DNA of 35,363 nt, taken from the NCBI RefSeq assembly GCF_000282195.1, contig NZ_AKJT01000003.1, forward strand, positions 1-35,363, in the 5' to 3' direction. Source of the DNA: Pseudomonas sp. GM18 (GTDB lineage: Bacteria > Pseudomonadota > Gammaproteobacteria > Pseudomonadales > Pseudomonadaceae). The position numbers and the translations under genes were made by a program. Positions 26,726 through 34,956 of the stretch are shown piece after piece. How positions within the stretch are numbered: position 1 is the stretch's first letter; every line of letters starts with the position of its first letter. The notes under the pieces are model-generated. The model saw only the letters and a list, made by a program, of their open reading frames with translations, ran no database searches and was not told the DNA's origin.

Positions 26726-27409
26726 CTAATGCCCCATCAACCAATGCTGATGCGGCCCCGGCAAGGTCCAGATGCCGAACACCATCACCAACAATCCACC
26801 CGTCATGCGCACGCTGCGTTTGCGCAACAGCGCCGTGACCCGCTCGGCCGCCAGGCCTGTGGCGAGCAGCACCGGCCAGGTGCCCAGCCCGAAAGCCAGC
26901 ATCAGCAACGCACTGTCCAGCGCATTACCCTGACTCGCCGACCACAGCAATGTGCTGTAAACCAGCCCGCACGGCAGCCAGCCCCACAGCGCGCCGAGCA
27001 GCAAGGCGCGGGGCAGGTTCGACACAGGCAACAGTGTGTTGGCCACCGGCTGGATATGCCGCCACAGGCCGCGACCGAGGCTTTCGATGCGGGTCAAGCC
27101 GCTCCACCAACCGGCCAGGTACAGCCCCATGGCGATCAGCAGCAATCCGGCGAGGATGCGCATGAACATCGCCGCCGGGCTATTGGCCACGGCCCAACCG
27201 GCCAGGCCGATCAGCAGGCCGGCCGCGGCGTAGCTGAGAATCCGCCCCAGGTTGTAGGCCAGCAACAATCGGAAGCGTCTGCTGCGTTGTTCCTTGGGGA
27301 TCGCCAGGGTCAACGCGCCCATCAAGCCGCCGCACATGCCCAGGCAATGGCCGCCACCGAGCAGGCCGAGGATCAGCGCAGAGACCAACAGTGGCGCCAG
27401 CTCAAGCAT
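26726..27409 (-). CDS. Sulfite exporter TauE/SafE-family membrane protein
   Basis: A 227-residue integral membrane protein with about six hydrophobic segments (for example LVSALILGLLGGGHCLGMCG, ILSYAAAGLLIGLAGWAVA, ILAGLLLIAMGLYLAGWW, ALLLGALWGWLPCGLVYSTL). The pair of Cys in GGGHCLGMCGG and the Cys in WLPCGLVYS sit near the membrane face and could bind metal. This family is repeatedly found next to ccoS/ccoI in proteobacteria, which suggests a part in copper handling or cbb3 assembly; that role is inferred and the family name does not prove sulfite transport. The start ATG at 27409 overlaps the ccoS stop by 8 bp, so the two are probably translated together. Confidence 0.82.
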   Translation of the reverse strand: MLELAPLLVSALILGLLGGGHCLGMCGGLMGALTLAIPKEQRSRRFRLLLAYNLGRILSYAAAGLLIGLAGWAVANSPAAMFMRILAGLLLIAMGLYLAGWWSGLTRIESLGRGLWRHIQPVANTLLPVSNLPRALLLGALWGWLPCGLVYSTLLWSASQGNALDSALLMLAFGLGTWPVLLATGLAAERVTALLRKRSVRMTGGLLVMVFGIWTLPGPHQHWLMGH

Positions 27410-27620
27410 GGGGCGGCGCCTTGTCGTCCGGTTTGGCCGGATGGCCGCTGGCCTCGTCGACCGCTGCCGTGTGCTTCGGGTCCTGGTCGTCGAACAGGAT
27501 GCTGTGGGCCGGGCCGTCGAGGTCGTCGTACTGACCGCTGTCGACCGCCCAGAAGAAGATGTAGATAGCGATGGCCACGATCAGCAGCGCGGCCGGGATC
27601 ATCACGTAGAGAGCTGGCAT
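27402..27620 (-). CDS. ccoS: Cytochrome cbb3 oxidase maturation protein CcoS
   Basis: Small membrane protein needed to insert haem and copper into cbb3-type oxidase. The 72-residue product has one membrane segment (about 4-24: LYVMIPAALLIVAIAIYIFF) directly followed by the family signature WAVDSGQYDDLDGPAHSILF and a polar, charged tail. It starts 22 bp after ccoI and overlaps the next gene by 8 bp, fitting the usual ccoGHIS order. Its small size is normal for the family. Confidence 0.95.
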   Translation of the reverse strand: MPALYVMIPAALLIVAIAIYIFFWAVDSGQYDDLDGPAHSILFDDQDPKHTAAVDEASGHPAKPDDKAPPHA

Positions 27621-27642
27621 CTGGACTCCATGCCCGCGCGGC

Positions 27643-30093
27643 TCAAGCCGGCAGCGGACGGGTTTCTGGCGTGGCGCTGGTGGCTGGCGCGCTCGGCAGG
27701 CGAGTCAGGCGCAAAGCATTCAACACCACGGTCAACGAACTGATGGACATGCCGACCGCGGCCCATACCGGAGTGATCCAGCCGAGGGCGGCGAATGGCA
27801 ACATGAGGCCATTGTACAGCGCTGCCCACAGCAAGTTCTCGATGATGACCCAACGGGTGCGACGGGCCAGGCTGAAGGCTTGCACCAGCGCATCGAGGCG
27901 GTTCGACAGCAGAACTGCGTCGGCACTGGTTTTCGCCAGATCGGTGGCCGAGCCCATCGCCACGCTGATGTCGGCGGCGGCCAGCACCGGCACGTCGTTG
28001 ACCCCGTCACCGAGCATCAACACCTTGCGACCTTCCTGGTGCAGCTGTTGCAGCACCTGCAATTTATCGTCCGGACGCAAACCGCCACGGGCCTCGTCGA
28101 TGCCCAATTCTGCGGCGACGCTGGCGACCATCGGCGAGCTGTCGCCGGACAGCAGCAAGGTGCGCCAGCCGCGAGCCTTGCACGCCGCCAGGAGGACGGG
28201 GGCGTCAGCGCGCAAACGGTCATCGAGGACGAACCATGCCAGTGGTCCCTGGCTGTCGCCGAGCAGCAGCCATTGGCCGGGTTCATCGGGCATCACCGGC
28301 ACTTGAGCGCCGCTGAGCTCGCAGACAAAACCCGCTTGGCCAATGCGCAGGCGTTGCGCGCCGACCAAGCCTTCGAGGCCCAGGCCCGGCGTGCTGTGGA
28401 CTTCTTCGGCGGCCAGCGGTGCGCGGCCAAAAGCCCGGGCGATCGGGTGTTCGGAGCGGTTTTCCAGGGCGGCGGCGAGGCTCAGGCATTGATCGCTGGC
28501 CAGTGCCCCAAGCGGCCGGATCGAACGCAAGGCCAGACGACCTTCGGTGAGGGTGCCGGTCTTGTCGAAAATCACCGTGTCGATCTGGTTCAGGCCTTCC
28601 AGTACATGGCCGCGCGTCAGCAAAAGCCCCAGCTTGTGCAGCGTGCCGGTGGCGGCGGTGAGGGCGGTCGGCGTGGCCAGGGACAAGGCGCAGGGGCAGG
28701 TCGCAACCAGCATCGCCAGGACAATCCAGAACGCTCGCGATGAGTCCAGCTCCCACCAGAGCAGGCCGATGACGGCCACTGCGATAAGCGTCAGCAGTAA
28801 AAACCACTGCGCGGCGCGGTCGGCGATTTCCGCCAGCCGCGGTTTTTCGGCCTGGGCGCGATCCAGCAGGCGGACGATGGCCGACAGGCGCGTGTCTTGA
28901 CCCAGCGCCAGGACTTCCACGGTCAACGCACCCTCGACGTTCAAGGTGCCGGCGGTGACAGCGTCGCCCAGGGTCCGTGGTTGTGGCAGGTATTCGCCGG
29001 TGAGCAGGGATTCGTCGATGCTCGACTGACCATCGAGGATTTTGCCGTCGGCCGGCAGGATAGCGCCAGGGTGCACCAGCACCTGATCGCCCACGCGCAA
29101 CTCGCTGAGCAGAATCCGCTCGCTCTGACCGTCAGCGCTCAGCCGCAGGCAGGAGGCGGGCAACAGATTGACCAGTTGTGCGGTCGCGGCGGCGGTGCGT
29201 TCCCGGGCGCGGCGTTCCAGATAGCGCCCGGCCAACAGGAACAGCGCAAACATCCCCACCGCATCGAAATACAGCTCGCCGACCCCGGTGATCGACGTCC
29301 AGATCCCGGCAATATAGGCACTACCGATTGCCAGCGACACCGAGACGTCCATGGTCAGGTGCCGGGTGCGCAGATCGCGCATCGCCCCTTTGAAGAACGG
29401 TGCGCAGCTGTAGAACACGATCGGCGTGGTGAGAAACAGCGCGACCCAGCGCAGGATGGTATGCAGTTCGGGGCTGAGGTCGATGTTGAATTCCGGCCAG
29501 GTGGCCATGGTCGCCATCATCGCCTGGAACCACAGCAACCCGGCGACCCCGAGTTGGCGCAGGGCCAGACGGTTTTCGCTGGCCAGTTGTTCGCTGGCGC
29601 GGTCGGCCTGGTACGGATGGGCGGCGTAACCGATGTGGCGCAATTCGCTGAGCACCTGGCTCAACGGCAATTGCGCGTCGGCCCAGCGCACGTGCAGGCG
29701 ATGGTTGGACAGGTTCAGGCGTGCTTCGGCCACCGCCGGCAGGCTGCGAAGATGCTTTTCGATCAGCCAGCCGCAGGCGGCGCAACTGATGCCTTCCATC
29801 AACAGAGTGGTTTCGGCGAGTTCGCCTTCGTGACGGACAAAGGGTTGCTGCACATCGGCGCGATCATACAGCGCCAGCTCGTCGACCAACTGCACCGGCA
29901 AGGCTTCGGGGTTGGCCGAGGCTTCGCTGCGATGCTGGTAATAACTTTCCAGCCCACCGGCCACGATGGCTTCGGCCACCGCCTGGCAACCCGGGCAGCA
30001 GAACTCGCGGGTATCCCCGAGGACGGCGGCGGTAAAGCGGCTACCGGCCGGGACGGGCAGGGCGCAGTGGTAGCAGGGGGTTGGGGTAGTCAT
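27643..30093 (-). CDS. ccoI: Copper-transporting P-type ATPase CcoI
   Basis: P1B-type ATPase that delivers copper for the CuB centre of cbb3 oxidase. I take the ATG at 30093 (MTTPTPCYHC), giving 816 residues; a GTG at 30120 lies inside a repeat. An N-terminal Cys-rich segment (CYHC 7-10, CCPGC 32-36) is the extension typical of CcoI. Next come a heavy-metal domain with GISCAACGWL (Cys104, Cys107), transmembrane helices, the TGEYLPQ actuator loop (here LLTGEYLPQPR), the metal-site CPCALSLATPTAL, phosphorylation motif DKTGTLTEG, SEHPIARAF nucleotide-binding motif and MLGDGVNDVPVL hinge. It sits between ccoH and ccoS, with a REP-like repeat just upstream. Confidence 0.96.
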   Translation of the reverse strand: MTTPTPCYHCALPVPAGSRFTAAVLGDTREFCCPGCQAVAEAIVAGGLESYYQHRSEASANPEALPVQLVDELALYDRADVQQPFVRHEGELAETTLLMEGISCAACGWLIEKHLRSLPAVAEARLNLSNHRLHVRWADAQLPLSQVLSELRHIGYAAHPYQADRASEQLASENRLALRQLGVAGLLWFQAMMATMATWPEFNIDLSPELHTILRWVALFLTTPIVFYSCAPFFKGAMRDLRTRHLTMDVSVSLAIGSAYIAGIWTSITGVGELYFDAVGMFALFLLAGRYLERRARERTAAATAQLVNLLPASCLRLSADGQSERILLSELRVGDQVLVHPGAILPADGKILDGQSSIDESLLTGEYLPQPRTLGDAVTAGTLNVEGALTVEVLALGQDTRLSAIVRLLDRAQAEKPRLAEIADRAAQWFLLLTLIAVAVIGLLWWELDSSRAFWIVLAMLVATCPCALSLATPTALTAATGTLHKLGLLLTRGHVLEGLNQIDTVIFDKTGTLTEGRLALRSIRPLGALASDQCLSLAAALENRSEHPIARAFGRAPLAAEEVHSTPGLGLEGLVGAQRLRIGQAGFVCELSGAQVPVMPDEPGQWLLLGDSQGPLAWFVLDDRLRADAPVLLAACKARGWRTLLLSGDSSPMVASVAAELGIDEARGGLRPDDKLQVLQQLHQEGRKVLMLGDGVNDVPVLAAADISVAMGSATDLAKTSADAVLLSNRLDALVQAFSLARRTRWVIIENLLWAALYNGLMLPFAALGWITPVWAAVGMSISSLTVVLNALRLTRLPSAPATSATPETRPLPA

Positions 30094-30108
30094 GAGGCGT
30101 TGTCCGAT

Positions 30109-30233
30109 GATCGTTCCCACGCTCTGCGTGGGAATGCCTCCCCGGACGCTCCGCGTCCGCTTCGGCTGGGACGCGGAGCGTCCCTGGCTGCGTTCCCACG
30201 CAGACGGTTCGACGCCTCGACGTGGGAACGATC
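30109..30233. repeat. REP-like inverted repeat, family A copy 3, with altered right arm
   Basis: Starts gatcgttcccacgctctgcg and ends cgtgggaacgatc, with inner arms gacgctccgcgtc and gacgcggagcgtc. Compared with copies at 1858 and 13859, the right arm is interrupted: after cgttcccacgcag come about 16 extra bases (acggttcgacgcctcg) before the closing acgtgggaacgatc. It fills the ccoH-ccoI gap. Confidence 0.88.
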
Positions 30234-30244
30234 AGAGTAGGGCT

Positions 30245-30784
30245 TTATTTCTTCAGGTCTTCGGCGCCTTGCAACGGCTCGTCACCGAGCAGCAGATCCT
30301 TGGCATGGCTGACCTGTTCCTCCTCGAACATGCGCCAGATCTTGTCATCCTGTACACCCAACAACTCAACGAAACGGCGGCCTTCAACCTTGTCGCTCAA
30401 CTGGCCGATGTAGCGACCCTGTTCGGTTTCGCTGCGGGCCAGGGTGATCTTGCGATCTTTTTCCGGCTGGGTCGGCGAAATCAGGTTCAATTCAAGGGTT
30501 GCAGGCGTGCTATTGCCGCTCAGGCGCAAGTCGACTTCGCCGGTCACCTCATCCAGGTGCACGCTGGCACGCAGTTGCAGGGTCTGGGCCAGCAGTTCAC
30601 GGTCCAGGGAGCGGTTGATGCCTTTGCCGGCCTCGTAATAGTTGTCGTTGACCAGGTTGTCCGGGTTGTTCACCGCGATGGTCACCATCGACAGGGTCAA
30701 GGTCACCGAGCAGGCCAGGATGGCGATGATGATCCACGGCCAAAGGTGCTTGTACCAGGGACTTGCGGCAGTTGCTGCGGGCAT
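30245..30784 (-). CDS. ccoH: Cytochrome cbb3 oxidase assembly protein CcoH (FixH family)
   Basis: Membrane protein that helps assemble cbb3 oxidase and associates with its CcoN/CcoP subunits. From the ATG at 30784 (gagagaag upstream) the product is 179 residues; a TTG at 30799 that overlaps the ccoG stop is in frame but less likely. One N-terminal membrane segment (about 15-40: HLWPWIIIAILACSVTLTLS) is followed by the family signature NNPDNLVNDNYYEAGKGINR. A periplasmic beta-rich domain ending in a charged tail completes it. It follows ccoG after 11 bp. The next gene, ccoI, is separated by a REP-like repeat. Confidence 0.93.
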   Translation of the reverse strand: MPAATAASPWYKHLWPWIIIAILACSVTLTLSMVTIAVNNPDNLVNDNYYEAGKGINRSLDRELLAQTLQLRASVHLDEVTGEVDLRLSGNSTPATLELNLISPTQPEKDRKITLARSETEQGRYIGQLSDKVEGRRFVELLGVQDDKIWRMFEEEQVSHAKDLLLGDEPLQGAEDLKK

Positions 30785-30795
30785 GATCACTTCTC

Positions 30796-32214
30796 TCAAC
30801 GAATTTGTGGGCCGATGAATCGGCTCTTGGCTTCAACGTGGACGCTGGCGTCATCGGCATCCTTGAGGATGAATTTCACCTCGTTGGTGCTCGACGGCAG
30901 TTGCTCCGGTGAGCTGGACAATTCGACCGGCTGGCTGAAAATTTCCCCGGCCGCGACTTTGATCTCGCGCTTGCCTTGCAGCTTGAGGTCCGGCAGGCCG
31001 GTGGCTTCCAGCACGTAGGTGTGGTCGCGCTGATCCTTGTTCATGATCTTCAGGCTGTAGACGTTTTCGATCCGGCCTTCGGCGTTCTCGCGGTACAGCA
31101 CGCGATCCTTGCTGACATCGAAACCGACCAGCGAGCGCATGAAGAACGCGGTCACCAGCAATGCGATCATGGTCAGCAACACCAGGGCGTAGCCGATCAG
31201 GCGCGGGCGCAGTTTATGGGTTTTTTGCCCCGACAGGTTGTGCTCGGTGGTGTAGCTGATCAGGCCGCGCGGGTAATCCATCTTGTCCATGATGCTGTCG
31301 CAGGCGTCAATGCAGGCCGCGCAGCCGATGCATTCGATTTGCAGGCCGTCGCGGATGTCGATGCCGGTGGGGCAGACCTGGACGCACATGGTGCAGTCGA
31401 TGCAATCACCCAGGCCCTGAGCCTTGTAGTCGATGCCTTTCTTGCGCGGGCCACGGCTTTCACCACGGCGCGGGTCGTAGGAGACGATCAGCGTATCTTT
31501 ATCGAACATCACGCTCTGGAAGCGGGCGTACGGGCACATGTAAATGCACACCTGTTCGCGTAACCAGCCGGCGTTGCCGTAGGTGGCGAGGGTGAAGAAA
31601 CCGACCCAGAAATACGACCAGCCATCGGCTTCACCGGTAAAGAAGTCGATCACCAGTTCACGAATCGGCGAGAAGTAGCCGACGAAGGTCATGCCGGTCA
31701 CGAAACCGATCAGCAGCCACATCGTGTGCTTGCTGAATTTGCGCAGGAATTTGTTGGCGCTCATCGGCGCCTTGTCGAGCTTGATGCGCTGGTTGCGGTC
31801 GCCTTCGGTGACCTTTTCGCACCACATGAAGATCCAGGTCCAGACGCTTTGCGGGCAGGTGTAGCCGCACCAGACCCGACCGGCATACACGGTAATGAAG
31901 AACAGGCCGAAGGCGCTGATGATCAGAATGCCCGAGAGCAGGATGAAATCCTGCGGCCAGAAGGTCGCGCCAAAAATAAAGAATTTGCGCTCCGGCAGGT
32001 TCCACCAGACAGCCTGGTGACCGCCCCAGCTCAGCCACACCGTGCCGAAATACAGCAGGAACAGCGCGGCACCGCCCGTCATCCGCAGGTTGCGGAACAG
32101 ACCGGTGAAGGCTCGGGTGTAGATCTTTTCTCGAGAGGCGTAGAGGTCGACGCTGTTGTTTGCGTTCTTGGCAGGTGGAGTGACGTCGTGTACCGGAATC
32201 TGATTGCTCATCAT
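30796..32214 (-). CDS. ccoG: Cytochrome c oxidase accessory protein CcoG (FixG/RdxA)
   Basis: Membrane-bound polyferredoxin thought to reduce Cu(II) during copper supply to cbb3 oxidase. The 472-residue product has an N-terminal cytosolic stretch and about five membrane helices (ALFLLYFGTVWLSWGG; FILLSGILIISAFGLFFITV; HTMWLLIGFVTGMTFVGYFS). Conserved pieces include GRVWCGYTCPQSVWTWIFMW and EQVCIYMCPYARFQSVMFDK. A two-cluster ferredoxin region follows (CIDCTMCVQVCPTGIDIRDG and ECIGCAACIDACDSIMDKMD), then a late membrane helix (IGYALVLLTMIALLVTAFF) and a periplasmic Ig-like C terminus. The start is ATG 32214 or the adjacent ATG 32211. An Anr-like box lies about 166 bp upstream. Confidence 0.96.
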   Translation of the reverse strand: MMSNQIPVHDVTPPAKNANNSVDLYASREKIYTRAFTGLFRNLRMTGGAALFLLYFGTVWLSWGGHQAVWWNLPERKFFIFGATFWPQDFILLSGILIISAFGLFFITVYAGRVWCGYTCPQSVWTWIFMWCEKVTEGDRNQRIKLDKAPMSANKFLRKFSKHTMWLLIGFVTGMTFVGYFSPIRELVIDFFTGEADGWSYFWVGFFTLATYGNAGWLREQVCIYMCPYARFQSVMFDKDTLIVSYDPRRGESRGPRKKGIDYKAQGLGDCIDCTMCVQVCPTGIDIRDGLQIECIGCAACIDACDSIMDKMDYPRGLISYTTEHNLSGQKTHKLRPRLIGYALVLLTMIALLVTAFFMRSLVGFDVSKDRVLYRENAEGRIENVYSLKIMNKDQRDHTYVLEATGLPDLKLQGKREIKVAAGEIFSQPVELSSSPEQLPSSTNEVKFILKDADDASVHVEAKSRFIGPQIR

Positions 32215-32379
32215 TGCATCCCACGGCAGTGGAAAAATGCCTCGGTCAGTACGTGCCGACCGCGGTCAAAAAAGAGGTGTTGCAGTGGCGCAATGATACG
32301 CCTGTGGCTCTAGCTAAAGGGTGCGACCTTTGGTCGCGTTGGTGGAAAATCCTGAATGGTGTAGCGGATGTAACAAAAC

Positions 32380-32393
32380 GTGATTCAGATCAA
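32380..32393 (-). promoter_or_regulatory. Near-consensus Anr box upstream of ccoG
   Basis: On the minus strand TTGATctgaATCAC matches the Anr consensus at 9 of 10 defined positions. It lies about 166 bp before the ccoG start. No good -10 element is visible at class II spacing, so the assignment is weaker than at hemN. The rest of 32215-32696 is non-coding in my reading and becomes strongly AT-rich from about 32470 up to the phosphoesterase gene. Confidence 0.5.
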
Positions 32394-32696
32394 TTGACTT
32401 GTGAAGTATGGACGGTTTTGGCGCGGTCGGCACCTAAACGGTCAAAGGGAAGACAGGGTGCACGAGTCGCGTGATCGAAGCGCCGATAGTGTGGTTGAAT
32501 ATTCGCGAAGTTGTAATTTTTTTATTAAGTTGTGAGTTGTCTTTTAAGGGTGATTGGCTGAATCGTAACATGTGCTATTGATCTGGTTGAAGTTTAAGTT
32601 TGTGTTGGGGTTGTCGTTGTTATAGCGTTGTCGTGCAAGTTTGATGCTTCTTTAAAAAAAGCTATTTTCTTTTATTAATAATGAAATGGAATTCAA

Positions 32697-33710
32697 ATGC
32701 AATTACTATCAATGGCCAAATACTGTGTTGGCGTGGCGCTCTTTGTTTTGGTTACTTCCACCAATGCGGCAGGCCACTTTACTCCACGGCATTTCGTCTT
32801 TGCCTCAGACCCCCAATACCCTTGGACCGAAGCCACCGATTTAGGCTTGCCGGAATCCGGTAGTGAACAGGAAAAACAGTCTAAAATTCTGATCGACGCC
32901 CAATATTCCGATATCGCAACTTTCAGAGCCTCCCATGGCGGCGCCGCTAAAGTACCTGTCATGATCAATGGGGATATGACGGCGTTCGGACATGGATGGC
33001 AGCGTTCTTATATAAAGCCAGTCCTTGATAAACACCTGCAGAAGGAATACGACTACGGGTTGGGTAATCATGACTACCAGAATAACGTCGATGATTGCCT
33101 GTTAAATAGTTGTGCGGCGGGCAGTATCGTAGATTTTATGGAGCACCATGCCAATCGTCCGACTTCAATGGACTTGAAAGTGGAAAAAGAGGGGCTGATC
33201 GTCAATCAGGTGAGCGGCAGCATGGCTTACTCAACGAACTTCGGGTTGGTGCATCTGGTGCAGTTACATAACGAGCCGACGTACACCACCGCGTTTACTG
33301 CCTGGAACTGGGGTATTCCGACCCGTTACACCATCACTGACGCCCTGGACTGGCTCGAACGGGATCTGAAGCAGGCCCGCCAGCAGGGCAGGATCATTAT
33401 GCTGAACATGCACAAACCTGATGGCTGGAAGGGCAGCGACGAGCAGATTGACAGGTTCAGGACCCTGATTCAGGACTATAAGGTCACTGCGGTGTTTGCC
33501 GGGCATTTTCATCGGGATGGCGGTGAATGGTGGGATTACAACAAGTGGAAGTATTTTGGTGATGTTCCGGTCTTTCTCAGTGGCGGGGCCTCCGCCCAGA
33601 CATACGTAACCACCCGCTTCTCGGAAGACTGGAAAAGCTTGACGGTCAATCTGGTGAAGAACAACAAGTGGTCTGAGCAGCGGGAAATCGAAACGGTTCC
33701 CGTGCGTTAA
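32697..33710 (+). CDS. Secreted calcineurin-like metallophosphoesterase
   Basis: A 337-residue protein with a likely signal peptide (residues 1-25, hydrophobic VGVALFVLVTSTNA). The metallophosphoesterase blocks are recognisable in order: SDPQYPW (Asp38; Gln40 where many members have His), NGDMTAF (Asp93), GLGNHDY (Asn124, His125, Asp126), LNMHKPDGW (His239) and FAGHFHRDGGEW (His270, His272). A DxQ variant of the first block also occurs in some members of this superfamily. Substrate unknown: phosphoesters such as nucleotides or phospholipids are possible. The gene runs opposite to its neighbours, between ccoG and ccoP, where Pseudomonas usually has none. Its codon use is visibly less GC-rich and its upstream region is AT-rich, suggesting acquisition by transfer. 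ATG 32697 has gga nearby; Met6 is an alternative start. Confidence 0.85.
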   Translation: MQLLSMAKYCVGVALFVLVTSTNAAGHFTPRHFVFASDPQYPWTEATDLGLPESGSEQEKQSKILIDAQYSDIATFRASHGGAAKVPVMINGDMTAFGHGWQRSYIKPVLDKHLQKEYDYGLGNHDYQNNVDDCLLNSCAAGSIVDFMEHHANRPTSMDLKVEKEGLIVNQVSGSMAYSTNFGLVHLVQLHNEPTYTTAFTAWNWGIPTRYTITDALDWLERDLKQARQQGRIIMLNMHKPDGWKGSDEQIDRFRTLIQDYKVTAVFAGHFHRDGGEWWDYNKWKYFGDVPVFLSGGASAQTYVTTRFSEDWKSLTVNLVKNNKWSEQREIETVPVR

Positions 33711-33727
33711 ACACTGTTTTCGAGGCG

Positions 33728-33766
33728 TAAAAAAGGCCCCGCCATTGAACTGGCGGGGCCTTTTTG
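33728..33766. terminator. Bidirectional terminator between phosphoesterase gene and ccoP
   Basis: A-run, ggccccgcca, 6-base loop, tggcggggcc, T-run. It serves the convergent phosphoesterase gene and ccoP and cuts the ccoNOQP operon off from ccoG. Confidence 0.93.
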
Positions 33767-33785
33767 TTGCTTTGCAGCAGGTGCC

Positions 33786-34769
33786 TTACTGAGCGTCTGC
33801 CACCGGAGCCTTCTCACCGTGAGAGAGGCTGTAGACGTAAGCGGCCAACAGGTGAACCTTGTCGTTGCCTTGCAGCTGTTCTTGCGCAGGCATCTGGCCC
33901 TGACGGCCGTAACGGATGGTCTGCTGCAGTTGAGCGAAGCTCGAACCGTAGATGAACGCTGCCGGGTGGGTCAGGTTAGGGGCGCCCATGGCCGGGGTGC
34001 CTTTGCCTTCCGGACCGTGGCAAGCCACGCAGTTGGCAGCGAACAGCTTCTGGCCGGCAACCGGGTCAGCCTTGGCGCCTTCCGGCAGTTTGCGGCCATC
34101 GAGGTTGGTCAGCACGTAAGCGGCAACGTCGCTGACGCCTTGTTCGCCGATCACTTCGGCCCAGGCCGGCATCACGGCGTGACGGCCGCCCATGATGGTG
34201 GTCTTGATGGTTGCCGCTTCACCGCCCCAGCGCCAGTCGGCGTCGGTCAGGTTAGGGAAGCCATAAGCGCCTTTCGCGTCGGAACCGTGGCAGACCGAGC
34301 AGTTGGAGGCGAACAGGCGGCCACCCATCTTCAGGGCTTGCGGGTCCTTGGCGACTTCTTCGATTGGCATGGAAGCGAACTTGGCGAAGATCGGGCCGAA
34401 CTTGGCGTCCGACCTGGCCATTTCCTTTTCCCACTCGTGGACGCCGGTCCAGCCGGTCTGGCCGTTGGCGAACGCGGTCTGCTTGTCGTTATCGAGGTAG
34501 CTGTAACCCGGCAGCAGGCCTTTCCAGTTACCCAGGCCCGGGTACAGGACCAGGTAGCCAAGGGCGAAGATGATGGTGCCCACGAACAGCATGAACCACC
34601 ATTTCGGCAGTGGGTTGTCGTACTCCTCGATCCCGTCGAAGGAGTGGCCGACCGTCTCGTCGGTCTGCTCGGCGCGCTGGCCCTTGCGGGTGGACAGCAG
34701 CAGCCAGGTCAGGGCGAAGATGGTGCCGAGACTGAGGACTGTGACGTACAGACTCCAGAACGTAGTCAT
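33786..34769 (-). CDS. ccoP: Cytochrome cbb3 oxidase dihaem subunit CcoP
   Basis: Membrane-anchored dihaem cytochrome c that passes electrons towards CcoO/CcoN of the high-affinity terminal oxidase. The 327-residue product has two N-terminal membrane segments (about 6-25 and 57-77), the family-typical [19 protein letters not shown] (44-62), then two periplasmic haem-binding motifs: CSVCH (157-161) and CVACH (247-251). The probable axial Met ligands lie in HAVMPAW and QGQMPAQ. The start ATG at 34769 overlaps the ccoQ stop by 4 bp. It is the last gene of the ccoNOQP operon. Pseudomonas often carries two tandem copies of the operon, and this one is in the position next to ccoG. Confidence 0.97.
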   Translation of the reverse strand: MTTFWSLYVTVLSLGTIFALTWLLLSTRKGQRAEQTDETVGHSFDGIEEYDNPLPKWWFMLFVGTIIFALGYLVLYPGLGNWKGLLPGYSYLDNDKQTAFANGQTGWTGVHEWEKEMARSDAKFGPIFAKFASMPIEEVAKDPQALKMGGRLFASNCSVCHGSDAKGAYGFPNLTDADWRWGGEAATIKTTIMGGRHAVMPAWAEVIGEQGVSDVAAYVLTNLDGRKLPEGAKADPVAGQKLFAANCVACHGPEGKGTPAMGAPNLTHPAAFIYGSSFAQLQQTIRYGRQGQMPAQEQLQGNDKVHLLAAYVYSLSHGEKAPVADAQ

Positions 34770-34951
34770 TCTTTGTTACTCCTAGAAGCTTGCTCGACGT
34801 GCTTGATGGCTTCGGGATCATCCGCGAAAGGCAGCAAGGTCGCGTCTTCAAACTCCGACTTGCGCTTGGGGCTGAATACCCACAACGCCAGACCGATGAA
34901 GGCCACCATCACAACAACGGTGCCCAGGCCACGAATCATCCCGATATCCAT
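34766..34951 (-). CDS. ccoQ: Cytochrome cbb3 oxidase small subunit CcoQ
   Basis: Single-span membrane subunit that stabilises the assembled cbb3 complex. The 61-residue product begins [20 protein letters not shown], with one membrane segment (about 8-27), then the family signature [20 protein letters not shown] and a charged tail. It starts 5 bp after the ccoO stop and overlaps ccoP by 4 bp, so all three are co-translated from one mRNA. Confidence 0.94.
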   Translation of the reverse strand: MDIGMIRGLGTVVVMVAFIGLALWVFSPKRKSEFEDATLLPFADDPEAIKHVEQASRSNKE

Positions 34952-34956
34952 CTAAA

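Noticed and set aside
26657..27568. A 303-codon plus-strand frame opposite the TauE/SafE-family gene and ccoS.
   Set aside because: Gln/Arg/His-rich shadow of two membrane-protein genes; starts inside a palindromic repeat.
28897..30240. A 447-codon plus-strand frame opposite ccoI.
   Set aside because: Complement shadow of ccoI; Gln/Arg/Ala-rich, no domain, and it runs through a REP-like repeat.
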